Below are positions 35,233 through 44,070 of a stretch of DNA of 64,000 bases, in pieces. The DNA comes from Planctomycetota bacterium. Its GTDB lineage: Bacteria > Planctomycetota > Phycisphaerae > Phycisphaerales > UBA5793. The stretch lies in the NCBI GenBank assembly GCA_963205185.1, contig CAUJHZ010000047.1:1-64000 (forward strand), given 5' to 3'. Numbering within the stretch: the stretch's first letter is position 1; every line of letters starts with the position of its first letter. A program made the translations under genes and the position numbers. A model generated the notes under the pieces. It was not told the DNA's origin, did no database searches, and saw nothing but the letters and a program-made list of their open reading frames with translations.

Positions 35233-35910
35233 TTACGGCTGCGGAACGCCGCCCGCGGCCTTCCATGCCTGATCGAGGGAGCCGAGGTATTTCGCCGGCT
35301 CGGCTTCGAACTTCTTGATGCAGTTCCTGCAGCAGAATCGGACGAGGTGGTTGTTGTACACCTTGTCGACCGGCTCGCCCATCCCGCCCAGTTCTTCGCC
35401 CGAGACGACGCATGTCTGAAGCGGATACGCCTTGTCCTGCCGCTCGATCACGGCCTGATCGAGTTTGTCCAGCGTGGCTTTGGGGTCCTTCTCGAACCTG
35501 CCGACGCATTTCTCGCAGCAGAAGCGCACGAGGCGGTTGTTGTAGACGTAGTCGACCGGCTCGCCCATGCCGCCGAGTTCTTCGCCCGAGATGGGGCAGG
35601 TCGCCAGCGGGTAATAGGGCATCTGGGCTTCGATGATCTTCTCATCGATCTTTTTCCAGTACCCGGCCTTGTCCGCCTCAAACTTCTTGATGCAGCTCTT
35701 GCAGCAGAAGCGGACCTCGCGGCCGTCGTAGGTCTTGACGATGGGATCGCCCATGGAGCCGAGCTTTTCGCCCGAGACGGGGCAGGTGTCGAACGGGTAG
35801 GGATCGGACTTGACGTCCTTGGACGGATTCTGCACGGCGGAGCCGAGGCCGGCGAGGCTCAGCAGAGCGCAGCTGAGCAATGCAGACACGTTGTTTCGAA
35901 TGCGGTTCAT
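35233..35910 (-). CDS. Exported protein with three TRASH/YHS-like metal-binding repeats
   Basis: A 225-residue protein with a signal peptide (about residues 1-25) and three tandem repeats of exactly 62 residues. Each has C-[PV]-[VI]-SGE-x-LG, 21 residues on a RFCC-x2-C, then FE. The cysteines are C43/C69/C70/C73, C105/C131/C132/C135 and C167/C193/C194/C197. This fits a TRASH/YHS-type metal site. As the last gene of a CusCBA-type operon it could chaperone or sense copper, silver or a similar ion in the periplasm. Metal identity is inferred from context only. Confidence 0.75.
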   Translation of the reverse strand: MNRIRNNVSALLSCALLSLAGLGSAVQNPSKDVKSDPYPFDTCPVSGEKLGSMGDPIVKTYDGREVRFCCKSCIKKFEADKAGYWKKIDEKIIEAQMPYYPLATCPISGEELGGMGEPVDYVYNNRLVRFCCEKCVGRFEKDPKATLDKLDQAVIERQDKAYPLQTCVVSGEELGGMGEPVDKVYNNHLVRFCCRNCIKKFEAEPAKYLGSLDQAWKAAGGVPQP

Positions 35911-35961
35911 CGGATTCTCCTTTGAGGATGTGGCAAATGGAGACAGTGGATTGAAGCGGCG

Positions 35962-38900
35962 TCAACGCGACGCCGCGCGGTTTTCGTGAAACTGTCGATG
36001 CAGCGCGATGCGCTTGGCGAGATAGAACAGCGGCGGGTAGATGAGCAGTTCGAGCAGGAAGCTCGTCGCCAGCCCGCCAATCATCGGTGCGGCGAGGCGG
36101 CGCATGGTGTCGGCGCCGGCGCCGGTGGCCCAGAGCAGCGGAACCAGGCCGATAAAGGTGGTCATCACCGTCATCGTCTTGGGCCGGATGCGCTGCACGG
36201 CCCCGTCGTGAACGGCCCACCAGAGATCGTCGGCGTTGCGCATGCGCCCCTGCTGCGTGAAGCGCTCGAAACTGTTGTCGAGATACAGCAGCATGACCAG
36301 GCCCGTTTCGGCGTCGAGACCGGCCAGCGCGATGACGCCGACCCACACCGCCAGCGATAAATTATAATCGAGCAGATAAAGCAGCCACACCGCGCCCACG
36401 AGGCTGAATGGCACCGCCAGCAGCACGATCCCCACGCGCAGCCAGCTGTGCGTGGCGAGGTACAGCAGCAGCACGATGAGTACGCCCGCGACGGGTACGA
36501 CGATCATCAGCCGCGCCCGCGCCGCCTGCATGTACTCGTACTGGCCGGACCAGACGATGCTGTAGCCCGGCGGCAGCGCGACGCGTTGCGCGACCGCCCG
36601 TTGCGCGTTGCGCACGTACGTGCCCACATCGATGCCGGCGATGTCCACGAACACCCAACTCGTCAGGCGGGCGTTTTCGCTCTTGATCATCGGCGGGCCT
36701 TTGTGGACGACGAAGTCGGCCAGCTGCCCGAGTGGAATCTGCGCGCCGCCCGGCGCGGCGACGAGCGTCTGCTTGAGCGCATCGACGTTGTCGCGCAGTT
36801 CGTGCGGGTAGCGGACGTTGATCGGATAGCGCTGCAGTCCTTCGACGGTGCTGCCCAGGCTCATGCCGCCCAGCGCCGTCATGATGACATCCTGCACGTC
36901 GCCGACCAGCAGGCCGTAGCGTGCGATGGCGTCGCGATTGATTTCGATGTCGAAGTAGTTGCCGCCGACGCTTTTTTCGGCAAAGGCGCTGGTGGTGTAC
37001 TGACCCGTGCCTTCGGCGGTCTTGATGACGGTGGCGATCTCATCGGCAAGCCGCGCGAGCGTCTCCAGATCGGGCCCCATGACCTTGATGCCCACGGGCG
37101 TCTTGATGCCCGTGCTGAGCATGTCGATGCGCGTCTTGATGGGCATGGTCCACGAGTTGGTCAGGCCGGGGATCTGCACGATCTCGTTGAGGCCCGGCAC
37201 GTGCGTGCCATCCGGGAACTCGTAGCCGTAGACCAGTTCGGCCGTGGTAATGGGGCGCGCTTCGCCAACGAGCCTGCGGCCGAGCCAGCGGGTGCCCCAC
37301 GGCCAGTGCTCGAACGCGACGGGCACGTGGCGCCGCTTTGTTTTGTCGCGCTGCAGGGTGATGGTCGTTTCGATCATGCTCGGCGGCGCGGGGTCGGTGG
37401 CGGTGTCGGCCCGCCCGACTTTGCCCATCACGCTGACCACTTCGGGCACTTGCATGATGAGATTGTCAGTCTGCTGGAGCAGTTCGCGGGCTTTGGTCAT
37501 GCTGATGCCCGGATCGGTCGTGGGCATGTAGAGCAGGTCGCCCTCTTCGAGCGGGGGCATGAACTCGCTGCCCAGGCCGGGGAACGCACGAGAAAGCGCG
37601 GGAAACCGCTGGGCCGCTTCAACGCCGAAGATGCGCTGGAAGCCCATCAGCGGCACTGCCGTGCTTGCCACGAGCAGCGCAGCGCCCAGCAGCACGAGCC
37701 AGCGGAAGCGCATCACCAGCACGAACAGCGGGTGGTAGAGCGCCTGCAGCACCCAGGAGATCGGATTGGCGCGCTCGTGGATGATCTTCTGCGGCACGAG
37801 CAGCATGCCCATGAAGACGATCCAGCCGATCGCGAGCCAGAGGCGATAAGGCTCCCATGCCCCCAGCGGCGCGGTCCAGAAGATCGCCGCGGGGATAAAC
37901 ATGGCGGCCAGCGTGATCGCCGTGTTGCGCCACACGCCCCACTGCTTCGGCAGGACGCGCGGCGTGATGAAGTATGTCATCAGCACGGGGATGATCGTCA
38001 CCGCCAGCAGCGATGCCGAACCCATGGCGAACGTCTTCGTCCATGCGAGCGGCTTGAACATTCGCCCGCTCTGCTCGCCAAGCACGAAGATCGGCAGGAA
38101 CGAGACGGTGATGATGAGCAGGCTGAAGAACAGGCTCGGCCCCACTTCGCGCGCCGCCTCGGCGATAATGACGCGCCGATCGCGCGGCTCAGCCGGCTCG
38201 CCCGCGGCCGTCGCTTCGTGCAGGCGCTCTTCCTCGCGATCCAGGTGCTTGTGGGCGTTTTCGACCATGACGATCGAACTGTCCACCATCACGCCGATGG
38301 CGATGGCGATGCCGCCCAGGCTCATGATGTTTGCGTCGATGCCCAGGATGTGCATGAGCACGATGCTCGCCAGCACGCCGGTGGGGACGACGAACACGGC
38401 GACGAGTTCACTGCGCGCGTGCAGCAGGAAGAGGATGCACACGAGACCGACGACGATGATCTCTTCGACGAGGGTGTGCTGGAGCGTGTGCACGGCCCGG
38501 TCGATGAGATCAGAGCGGTCGTAGCCGACGCGCACCGCCGCGCCGGGCGGGAGGCCGCGCTCGAGTTCGGCGAGTTTGGCCTTGACGCGCTCGATGGTGT
38601 CGCGCGCGTTCTGGCCGAAGCGCATGACGACGATGCCGCCGACGACTTCGCCCTGGCCGTTCCACTCCGCGATGCCGCGGCGGATTTCGGGCCCGAGGCG
38701 CACTTCGGCCACGTCGCGCAGGTAGACGGGCCGGCCCTGCGGATTCGACGCCAGCGCGATGCTGCCGAGCTGGTCCAGCACGCGCTGCGTGCGCACCGCC
38801 TCGACGGATTCGCCGCGGCTCTCGATGGCCGCGCGTTCTTCGGCGCTGAGCGTGCCGAGATAGCCCAGGCCGCGGACCATGTATTCGGTTTCGCTCATTT

Positions 38901-39729
38901 CGATGAGCCGCCCGCCGACGTCGACGTTCGAGCGCTGGATGGCCTGCTTGATGCGCGAGAGCGGCACGTCGTAGGCGAGCAGCCGCACGGGATCGACGAC
39001 GACCTGGTACTGCTTCACGAAGCCGCCCACCGGCGCCACTTCGCTCACGCCCTCGACGGCGGTGAGCTCAAACCGCAGGTACCAGTCCTGCAGGCTGCGC
39101 AGGCCGGCGAGATCGACCTCCGGATCGGCAAGGGGCGCGCCATCCAGCGGACAGGCCTCCATGCCGTCGAAGGTGCGCACGCGCTCGAGCCGCTCGCGCG
39201 CCTCGGCCGGCGCATCATCCGGCTCCGCGTACCATGCATCGTCAACGGGATCATGCCACAGTCCCTGCGGATGCTCCGGGCAGTAGCGTCCCGTGACGAG
39301 CACGTACTCATACGCCCAGCCGACGCCGGTGGCGTCGGGCCCGAGCTGGGGTGAGACGCCCTCGGGCAGTCGCGCGCTGACGGAACTGAGCTGCTCGAGC
39401 ACGCGGCTGCGGGCCCAGTACATGTCCGTGCCGTCTTCAAAGATGATGTAGACGAAACTCGAACCGAACATGCTGTAGCCGCGCACGACCTTGGCCAGCG
39501 GGACGGCGAGCATGGCCGTCGTGAGCGGATAGGTCACCTGGTCTTCAACGATCTGCGGCGCCTGGCCCGGGAACTCGGTGCGGATGACCACCTGCACGTC
39601 GGAAAGATCGGGAATCGCATCGACGGTGATGTGCTGCGCCGACCAGATTCCGCCGCCGATGAGGCACGCGGTGAGCAGCACCACCAGCAACCGATTGGCG
39701 ACGCACCAGTCGATGAGTCGGGCAATCAT
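35962..39729 (-). CDS. cusA: Heavy-metal efflux RND pump (CusA/CzcA family)
   Basis: A 1255-residue RND protein, somewhat longer than the usual 1040-1060. It keeps the N-terminal DLSDVQVVIRTEFPGQAPQIVEDQVTYPL heavy-metal signature, the GGIAIAIGVMVDSSIVM helix, two large periplasmic domains and a C-terminal ALAGLDAETGLVML helix. The GIAIA...D context with VD in TM4 resembles CusA/CzcA proton relays. An insert of about 60 residues (147-205) after EYVLVTG carries Cys150 (CPEH) and Cys193 (CPLDG), not found in typical family members. The gene overlaps the adaptor gene by four bases, so the two are coupled. Confidence 0.9.
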   Translation of the reverse strand: MIARLIDWCVANRLLVVLLTACLIGGGIWSAQHITVDAIPDLSDVQVVIRTEFPGQAPQIVEDQVTYPLTTAMLAVPLAKVVRGYSMFGSSFVYIIFEDGTDMYWARSRVLEQLSSVSARLPEGVSPQLGPDATGVGWAYEYVLVTGRYCPEHPQGLWHDPVDDAWYAEPDDAPAEARERLERVRTFDGMEACPLDGAPLADPEVDLAGLRSLQDWYLRFELTAVEGVSEVAPVGGFVKQYQVVVDPVRLLAYDVPLSRIKQAIQRSNVDVGGRLIEMSETEYMVRGLGYLGTLSAEERAAIESRGESVEAVRTQRVLDQLGSIALASNPQGRPVYLRDVAEVRLGPEIRRGIAEWNGQGEVVGGIVVMRFGQNARDTIERVKAKLAELERGLPPGAAVRVGYDRSDLIDRAVHTLQHTLVEEIIVVGLVCILFLLHARSELVAVFVVPTGVLASIVLMHILGIDANIMSLGGIAIAIGVMVDSSIVMVENAHKHLDREEERLHEATAAGEPAEPRDRRVIIAEAAREVGPSLFFSLLIITVSFLPIFVLGEQSGRMFKPLAWTKTFAMGSASLLAVTIIPVLMTYFITPRVLPKQWGVWRNTAITLAAMFIPAAIFWTAPLGAWEPYRLWLAIGWIVFMGMLLVPQKIIHERANPISWVLQALYHPLFVLVMRFRWLVLLGAALLVASTAVPLMGFQRIFGVEAAQRFPALSRAFPGLGSEFMPPLEEGDLLYMPTTDPGISMTKARELLQQTDNLIMQVPEVVSVMGKVGRADTATDPAPPSMIETTITLQRDKTKRRHVPVAFEHWPWGTRWLGRRLVGEARPITTAELVYGYEFPDGTHVPGLNEIVQIPGLTNSWTMPIKTRIDMLSTGIKTPVGIKVMGPDLETLARLADEIATVIKTAEGTGQYTTSAFAEKSVGGNYFDIEINRDAIARYGLLVGDVQDVIMTALGGMSLGSTVEGLQRYPINVRYPHELRDNVDALKQTLVAAPGGAQIPLGQLADFVVHKGPPMIKSENARLTSWVFVDIAGIDVGTYVRNAQRAVAQRVALPPGYSIVWSGQYEYMQAARARLMIVVPVAGVLIVLLLYLATHSWLRVGIVLLAVPFSLVGAVWLLYLLDYNLSLAVWVGVIALAGLDAETGLVMLLYLDNSFERFTQQGRMRNADDLWWAVHDGAVQRIRPKTMTVMTTFIGLVPLLWATGAGADTMRRLAAPMIGGLATSFLLELLIYPPLFYLAKRIALHRQFHENRAASR

Positions 39730-41360
39730 GGCTTGCCTCCCCCGCCGGCTTCGTCGAGAAGCCGCATGTACTTCTCCGGGTCGGCTTCGAAATCATCAAG
39801 ACACGATTCGCAGCAAAAGAGCAGCTCACGGCCCTGGTAAGCGCGGCGGATCGGATCGCCCATTGAACCCAGACGGGCATCGCTGACCACGCAAATGTCC
39901 AGCGAATACGGCGTCAGCGCTTCATCTGCGTCAGGCACGCGCAGCACGCGATCCTCCGGCGCCGGCGGCGGCGGCGCGGCCGGCTGGCCTGTCATCATCT
40001 TCGCGAGGCTTTCGCGCATCCTCGCTTCGCTGTCGAGCAGGAACTGGCCGCTGGTCACCACCATCTCACCGACCTGCAATCCCTCGATCACCTCGACCAT
40101 CCCGTCTTCGGTCTGGACGCCCATGACGACGTCGCGCGGCTCAAAGCGCCCCTGCCCCAGGCTCACGAACGCGACGCTCCGCTCGCCCGTGTCGATGATG
40201 GCGGATCGCGGCGCCAGCGGCTGATCCGCAGCGATCGTGTTGCGCAGTTCGATTTGGGCGAACATACCCGGCTTGAGCAGCAGGTCGGGGTTGTCAAACT
40301 CCAGCCGAACGCTCGCCTGCCGCGTCTGTTCGTTCAGGTACGGATAGATGTAGATCACGCGGCCTTCGAGCGACTGGCCCGGCAGATACGGCAGCGTCAT
40401 CTTCGCCGTTTCTCCGACGTGCACGAACGGCAACTGGTATTCGTAGAGCGAGGCCTGCACCCAGACCTTGCTCAGGTCCGCCACTTGATAGATGCGCATG
40501 CCCGGCTCGACGCGCATTCCCTCGTTGGCGCGCTTGGCGGTCACGACCCCGCCAAAGGGGCTGCGCACCGTCACGGTCTTGCTCGGCTCGCCGCGCTGCT
40601 CGAGCGCTTCGATCTGCTCGGGCGTGACGTCGAAGTACTCGAGTTGCACCCGCGCATCGCTGATGAGGCGCTCGACGTCGATTCCCGAGTCGGGCAGCAG
40701 TTCTGACACGTTTCGGTCGCGCATTTCAAGCGCGGAGAGGTACTCCGCCTGCGACGCGTACAGCTGCGGCGAGTAGAGATCAAAGAGCGACTCGCCCGCC
40801 TGGATGTGCGCGCCTTCGTAATCGACGTACAGCTTCTCGATCCACCCGGCCACCTTGACGTTCACATCGCGCACACGCGTTTCGTCGTATTCGACGCTGC
40901 CGACCGTGCGCACCGTCCGCACCACGGGGCCGCTGGTGACGGGCGCGACGCGCACGCCGATGTTTTGCGTGACCACAGGATCGATGCTGATCTCACCGGT
41001 GAACTTACTCGGATCGAGCGGCACGAGGTCCATGTGGCAGATCGGGCACAAGCCCGGCTCGGGCAGGATGACCCACGGGTGCATGCCGCAGGTGTAGAAC
41101 CGGGCAGCGGCCGACGGCTGCTGTGATTCATTGTGCCCGTCGTGCTCGTCGTGCGCTGCGGCGCCGAACCACTTCTCGGCCTGCTGCCGGGCTGCCGGGC
41201 CCCAGAGCGTGCCGACGGCGATGCCGGCCAGCACGGCGAGGCTGAAGAGCAGCATGACCCACAGCCGCGGCCCGCGCGGCGGCTTGCCGCTCGGCGGGGG
41301 CGCTTTGGCCGGAGTTGACCTGGCATCCACCGGTTTGTTGACTTGCTCTGGTGCGCTCAT
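39726..41360 (-). CDS. cusB: RND efflux adaptor (CusB family) with N- and C-terminal metal-binding modules
   Basis: A 544-residue periplasmic adaptor with one N-terminal membrane helix (about residues 33-54). A heavy-metal-binding domain follows, with Cys91, Cys105 and Cys108 in a TCGMHP...CPICHMDLVP pattern, then barrel-sandwich and beta-barrel regions. At the end a TRASH/YHS-like module (C490, C516, C517, C520) has the same cysteine spacing as the repeats of the protein at 35233-35910. It would link the pump to the outer-membrane channel and could deliver metal. It overlaps the TolC gene by four bases. Confidence 0.88.
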   Translation of the reverse strand: MSAPEQVNKPVDARSTPAKAPPPSGKPPRGPRLWVMLLFSLAVLAGIAVGTLWGPAARQQAEKWFGAAAHDEHDGHNESQQPSAAARFYTCGMHPWVILPEPGLCPICHMDLVPLDPSKFTGEISIDPVVTQNIGVRVAPVTSGPVVRTVRTVGSVEYDETRVRDVNVKVAGWIEKLYVDYEGAHIQAGESLFDLYSPQLYASQAEYLSALEMRDRNVSELLPDSGIDVERLISDARVQLEYFDVTPEQIEALEQRGEPSKTVTVRSPFGGVVTAKRANEGMRVEPGMRIYQVADLSKVWVQASLYEYQLPFVHVGETAKMTLPYLPGQSLEGRVIYIYPYLNEQTRQASVRLEFDNPDLLLKPGMFAQIELRNTIAADQPLAPRSAIIDTGERSVAFVSLGQGRFEPRDVVMGVQTEDGMVEVIEGLQVGEMVVTSGQFLLDSEARMRESLAKMMTGQPAAPPPPAPEDRVLRVPDADEALTPYSLDICVVSDARLGSMGDPIRRAYQGRELLFCCESCLDDFEADPEKYMRLLDEAGGGGKP

Positions 41361-42805
41361 GGCTGAGCCTCCTCGGCTTGCTCGCCGTCTTTGGAACCGG
41401 TCACGAGCGGCTTCCTCGGCACGTCGCGGCCGATTGCCTGTTCGAGTTCCGCAACGCTGCGCTCGAGCGAAGCGAGCGAAGACTCGTACATGAGTTGAAA
41501 GTTGATCGTCTTGCGCCAGTTGTCCATGAGATTGAGAAACGGCACGGTGCCCGCGCGATAGCCGCTCAGCGACGCCTGCACGGTCCTTTCGGCTTCGGGC
41601 ACGATCACATCGCGCAGCAGCAGCGCCTGCTTCTGCTGCGCTTCGATGCGCGCCATCGCATCGCGGACGCGAAACGCGAGGCGGTTGCGTTCACCGGCGA
41701 GCGACGCCGACGTCTCGATGAGGCCGCGCGTCGCTTCGCGCTCGGCGGCGGAGAGCCGGCTGTTCCAGATCGGCAGGTTCGCGCCCACGGAGAGCCACCA
41801 CTGGTCCTGCCCGTTGGCGAGCATGGAAAGGCCGTCATCATCGACGGCGTTGTACGTCACACCGACAGTCAGATCGGGATACCGTCCCAGCCGCGCCTGC
41901 TCGCGTTGCTCTCGGAACTGGGCGATTCGTTCGCGCACCGCACCGATCTCGGGGCTCGACTCCTCAGCCGCCGCCAGCAGCGCGTCGATTTCGAGCGCGA
42001 GTTGGGCCAGCTCGACCGGCGGCGGATCGGGGATTGGAGCATCTACGGGCCGATCGAGTTGCGTGTTGAGCATCGCCGCCGCGCTCGTGCGGTGCTGCTG
42101 CAGGGTGATCAGTTCGGCTTCGAGATTTCCGAGTTCGACGGAGAGGCGCCCAGCCGCCTCCTGGCTCGCGCCGCCGGCGCGGATCTTCGCGCCCACGGCA
42201 TCTCGCACGAGCCCGAGCAGCGAGCGGCTGCGCTCGGTCGCGTCGATGGCGCGCACCGCGTAGTAGAGATTCCAGTACGCCCGCCTCGTATCCGCGGTCA
42301 CGCCAAGCCGCACGCGCTGCAGGTCCTGCTGCGCGATGGCGACTTCCTGCTGCGCGATGCGGCCGCGGGCTTCGAGTTTGCCGGGAAAGGGCAGGCGCTG
42401 GCTCAGGCCCGTCATCAACCCGACCTGCCCCGCCGCCGTCTCGGCCATCTCACCCACGGGCGAAAGCGTGAACATCGGATCATCCAGGCTCGTCACCTGC
42501 GCGATCCGCTCGCGCAGGCGCAGGACGCGCTGCTCGGCGGCGAGGATGGACGGGTGCCGCTCCAGCGCCGACTGCACGTAATCTTCCACGCCCGGCTGCT
42601 CGGGCAGTGCCGGCAGAGTCTGAGCCGCGGGCGCTTCGCCCGGCTCGGCACGCTGGAGCGCTTCGAGTTCGGCCGGCGTGATCTGATCCAGGTCGTGAAT
42701 CACAAAGCGCGTGGCCGGGCCGTCCAGCGGGCCCGACGAGCACGCGCTCAGCGCCCATGCGACTCCGGCCGCGGCGCAGCACGCGCTCAGTCTTCTGTTC
42801 TTCAT
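41357..42805 (-). CDS. cusC: TolC-family outer-membrane efflux lipoprotein (CusC type)
   Basis: A 482-residue OMF protein with a type II signal peptide ending in a lipobox (WALSAC, Cys21 region), two long alpha-helical hairpins and the repeats typical of TolC. It forms the outer-membrane exit duct of the tripartite pump with the CusA and CusB proteins downstream. The ATG at 42805 has no clear ribosome site that I can point to. The 214 bases between it and the Cys-rich gene hold no recognisable element. Confidence 0.85.
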   Translation of the reverse strand: MKNRRLSACCAAAGVAWALSACSSGPLDGPATRFVIHDLDQITPAELEALQRAEPGEAPAAQTLPALPEQPGVEDYVQSALERHPSILAAEQRVLRLRERIAQVTSLDDPMFTLSPVGEMAETAAGQVGLMTGLSQRLPFPGKLEARGRIAQQEVAIAQQDLQRVRLGVTADTRRAYWNLYYAVRAIDATERSRSLLGLVRDAVGAKIRAGGASQEAAGRLSVELGNLEAELITLQQHRTSAAAMLNTQLDRPVDAPIPDPPPVELAQLALEIDALLAAAEESSPEIGAVRERIAQFREQREQARLGRYPDLTVGVTYNAVDDDGLSMLANGQDQWWLSVGANLPIWNSRLSAAEREATRGLIETSASLAGERNRLAFRVRDAMARIEAQQKQALLLRDVIVPEAERTVQASLSGYRAGTVPFLNLMDNWRKTINFQLMYESSLASLERSVAELEQAIGRDVPRKPLVTGSKDGEQAEEAQP

Positions 42806-43019
42806 TGAGAAACCTCTTCCCGAACACCCGTTCAGTACGCATCGCCACCGCGGCGCGCGGGGTGAGCCGCGAACCGCGCACGAAGCGGGCCCGGTGGCGT
42901 CTGAGAAAGTCGCGTGAATGAAGCGCCGTCAGGGCGCGATCACTGCCTGAGCCGGCAATGCAGCGCACCGAGTCGGCGCGCACGAATTCCCATGCGCGCA
43001 CCGTCTCCGCAGCGTTTCG

Positions 43020-43406
43020 CTACGTGCGCCAGACGCCCTTGAGAGCCTGAACTGTGTTGTGGGAGGGAAGAGCGATCATCCGCGACCGCTGGATGGGAGT
43101 CGCGAAGCTTGCGACCAGCAGCGGAAGAACGGCCGTCGCGGGAGTGACGGGCAATTGCAGATCCACTCGCGTCTCGCGCGGCTGCGGGGCGGGTGAAACC
43201 GGCGCCTGGCGCCCGGCATGGGCCCGGCAGGCGCAATCCACCGCGGTCGGCGGCGCTGCCGGCTCATCGCAACAGGAAGGCTCCTGCGGAGCGCAGCACG
43301 CCATCCGGCACTCGGGCACCGCATCGGCCGGCCGCGCATCGACGCCGCCCGGCAACCCGAGTTGCGCCAGCAGCAGGCCGAGGATGATCGTAAGGGGCCA
43401 CTTCAT
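43020..43406 (-). CDS. Small exported cysteine-rich protein, probable operon leader gene
   Basis: A 128-residue protein with an N-terminal signal or anchor helix (WPLTIILGLLLAQLGLPGG) and seven cysteines within residues 33-60 (ECRMACCAP, SCCDE, DCACRAH). It has proline-rich linkers and a second hydrophobic stretch near residue 90-105. I do not recognise the family. The cysteine cluster and its place just upstream of the efflux genes suggest metal binding. The start is ATG 43406; the open frame upstream lacks a signal. Confidence 0.55.
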   Translation of the reverse strand: MKWPLTIILGLLLAQLGLPGGVDARPADAVPECRMACCAPQEPSCCDEPAAPPTAVDCACRAHAGRQAPVSPAPQPRETRVDLQLPVTPATAVLPLLVASFATPIQRSRMIALPSHNTVQALKGVWRT

Positions 43407-43542
43407 GGCACGGATCAATGATACGCCGCTGCATCCATACCGCTCGCCGGAGCAGCGGCATCGGATTCCCCCCTTGTCAGAATTCGGTCGGCCGGGCCGC
43501 ATGCTTGATGGCGCGCCCCTTCCGGTCGAGCCTCCAGCAGCG

Positions 43543-44070
43543 TTATCGGAGCGCCCTGCTCCCGCTGGGCGTCTCGCCATCGGTGCGGCCGTGCGAGCAA
43601 TCGCGGGCGATGAGCCACCGCTCGCCGTCACGCCTGAGGATCCAGAGGAAATGGCCGCGCAGTTCGATGGGCTCGGCGCCGCCTTCGGGGGTGATGCTGC
43701 CGAAGGATGTGCCCCAGACCCACGCCCACGAGCCTTGGGATGCGAGTTCGCGCGGCACGAAAGCCAGCGCGTGCACCGTCATCGCCTGCAGGTCCGCAGC
43801 GATGGCATCACGCGCGGCATCGCGGCCTTCAATTGGCTCCTTGTCGGGCGCGAGCGCGACAAAGTCCTCCGTCATGAGCGCCGCGACGGCGTCGGCATCG
43901 CCACTCCTGAACGACTCGGCATAGTCGTTGGCGAATTCGAGCAACTGCACTTCACGTTCAATCGCTTCGATTTGTTCGCGAAAAACCGACTGGTGCTGAT
44001 TCTCACAACCTGCAGCGGCGGCGGCACACCCGATGACGATAAGCCGAAATAAACGTCGCATCGCACTCAT
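43543..44070 (-). CDS. NTF2-like (SnoaL/DUF4440) lipoprotein
   Basis: A 175-residue lipoprotein with a signal peptide ending in AAAAAGC. The body follows the NTF2-like cone fold: FANDYAESFRSGDADAVAALMTEDFVALAPD, an IEGRDAARDAIAADL helix, and a HFLWILRRDGERWLIARD C-terminal strand. Proteins of this type bind small ligands or act as isomerase-like enzymes; no catalytic pair is certain. Its start overlaps the stop of the M14 peptidase gene (ATGA), so the two are probably coexpressed. Confidence 0.75.
   Translation of the reverse strand: MSAMRRLFRLIVIGCAAAAAGCENQHQSVFREQIEAIEREVQLLEFANDYAESFRSGDADAVAALMTEDFVALAPDKEPIEGRDAARDAIAADLQAMTVHALAFVPRELASQGSWAWVWGTSFGSITPEGGAEPIELRGHFLWILRRDGERWLIARDCSHGRTDGETPSGSRALR

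Noticed and set aside
36448-39354. A 968-codon open frame on the plus strand
   Set aside because: It is the antisense of the CusA gene; the minus strand has clear RND motifs, and the plus frame is Arg/His/Ala/Asp-rich without any domain.
41351-42808. A 485-codon open frame on the plus strand
   Set aside because: Antisense of the TolC-family gene; high GC at third positions keeps stops away. No ribosome site or domain.
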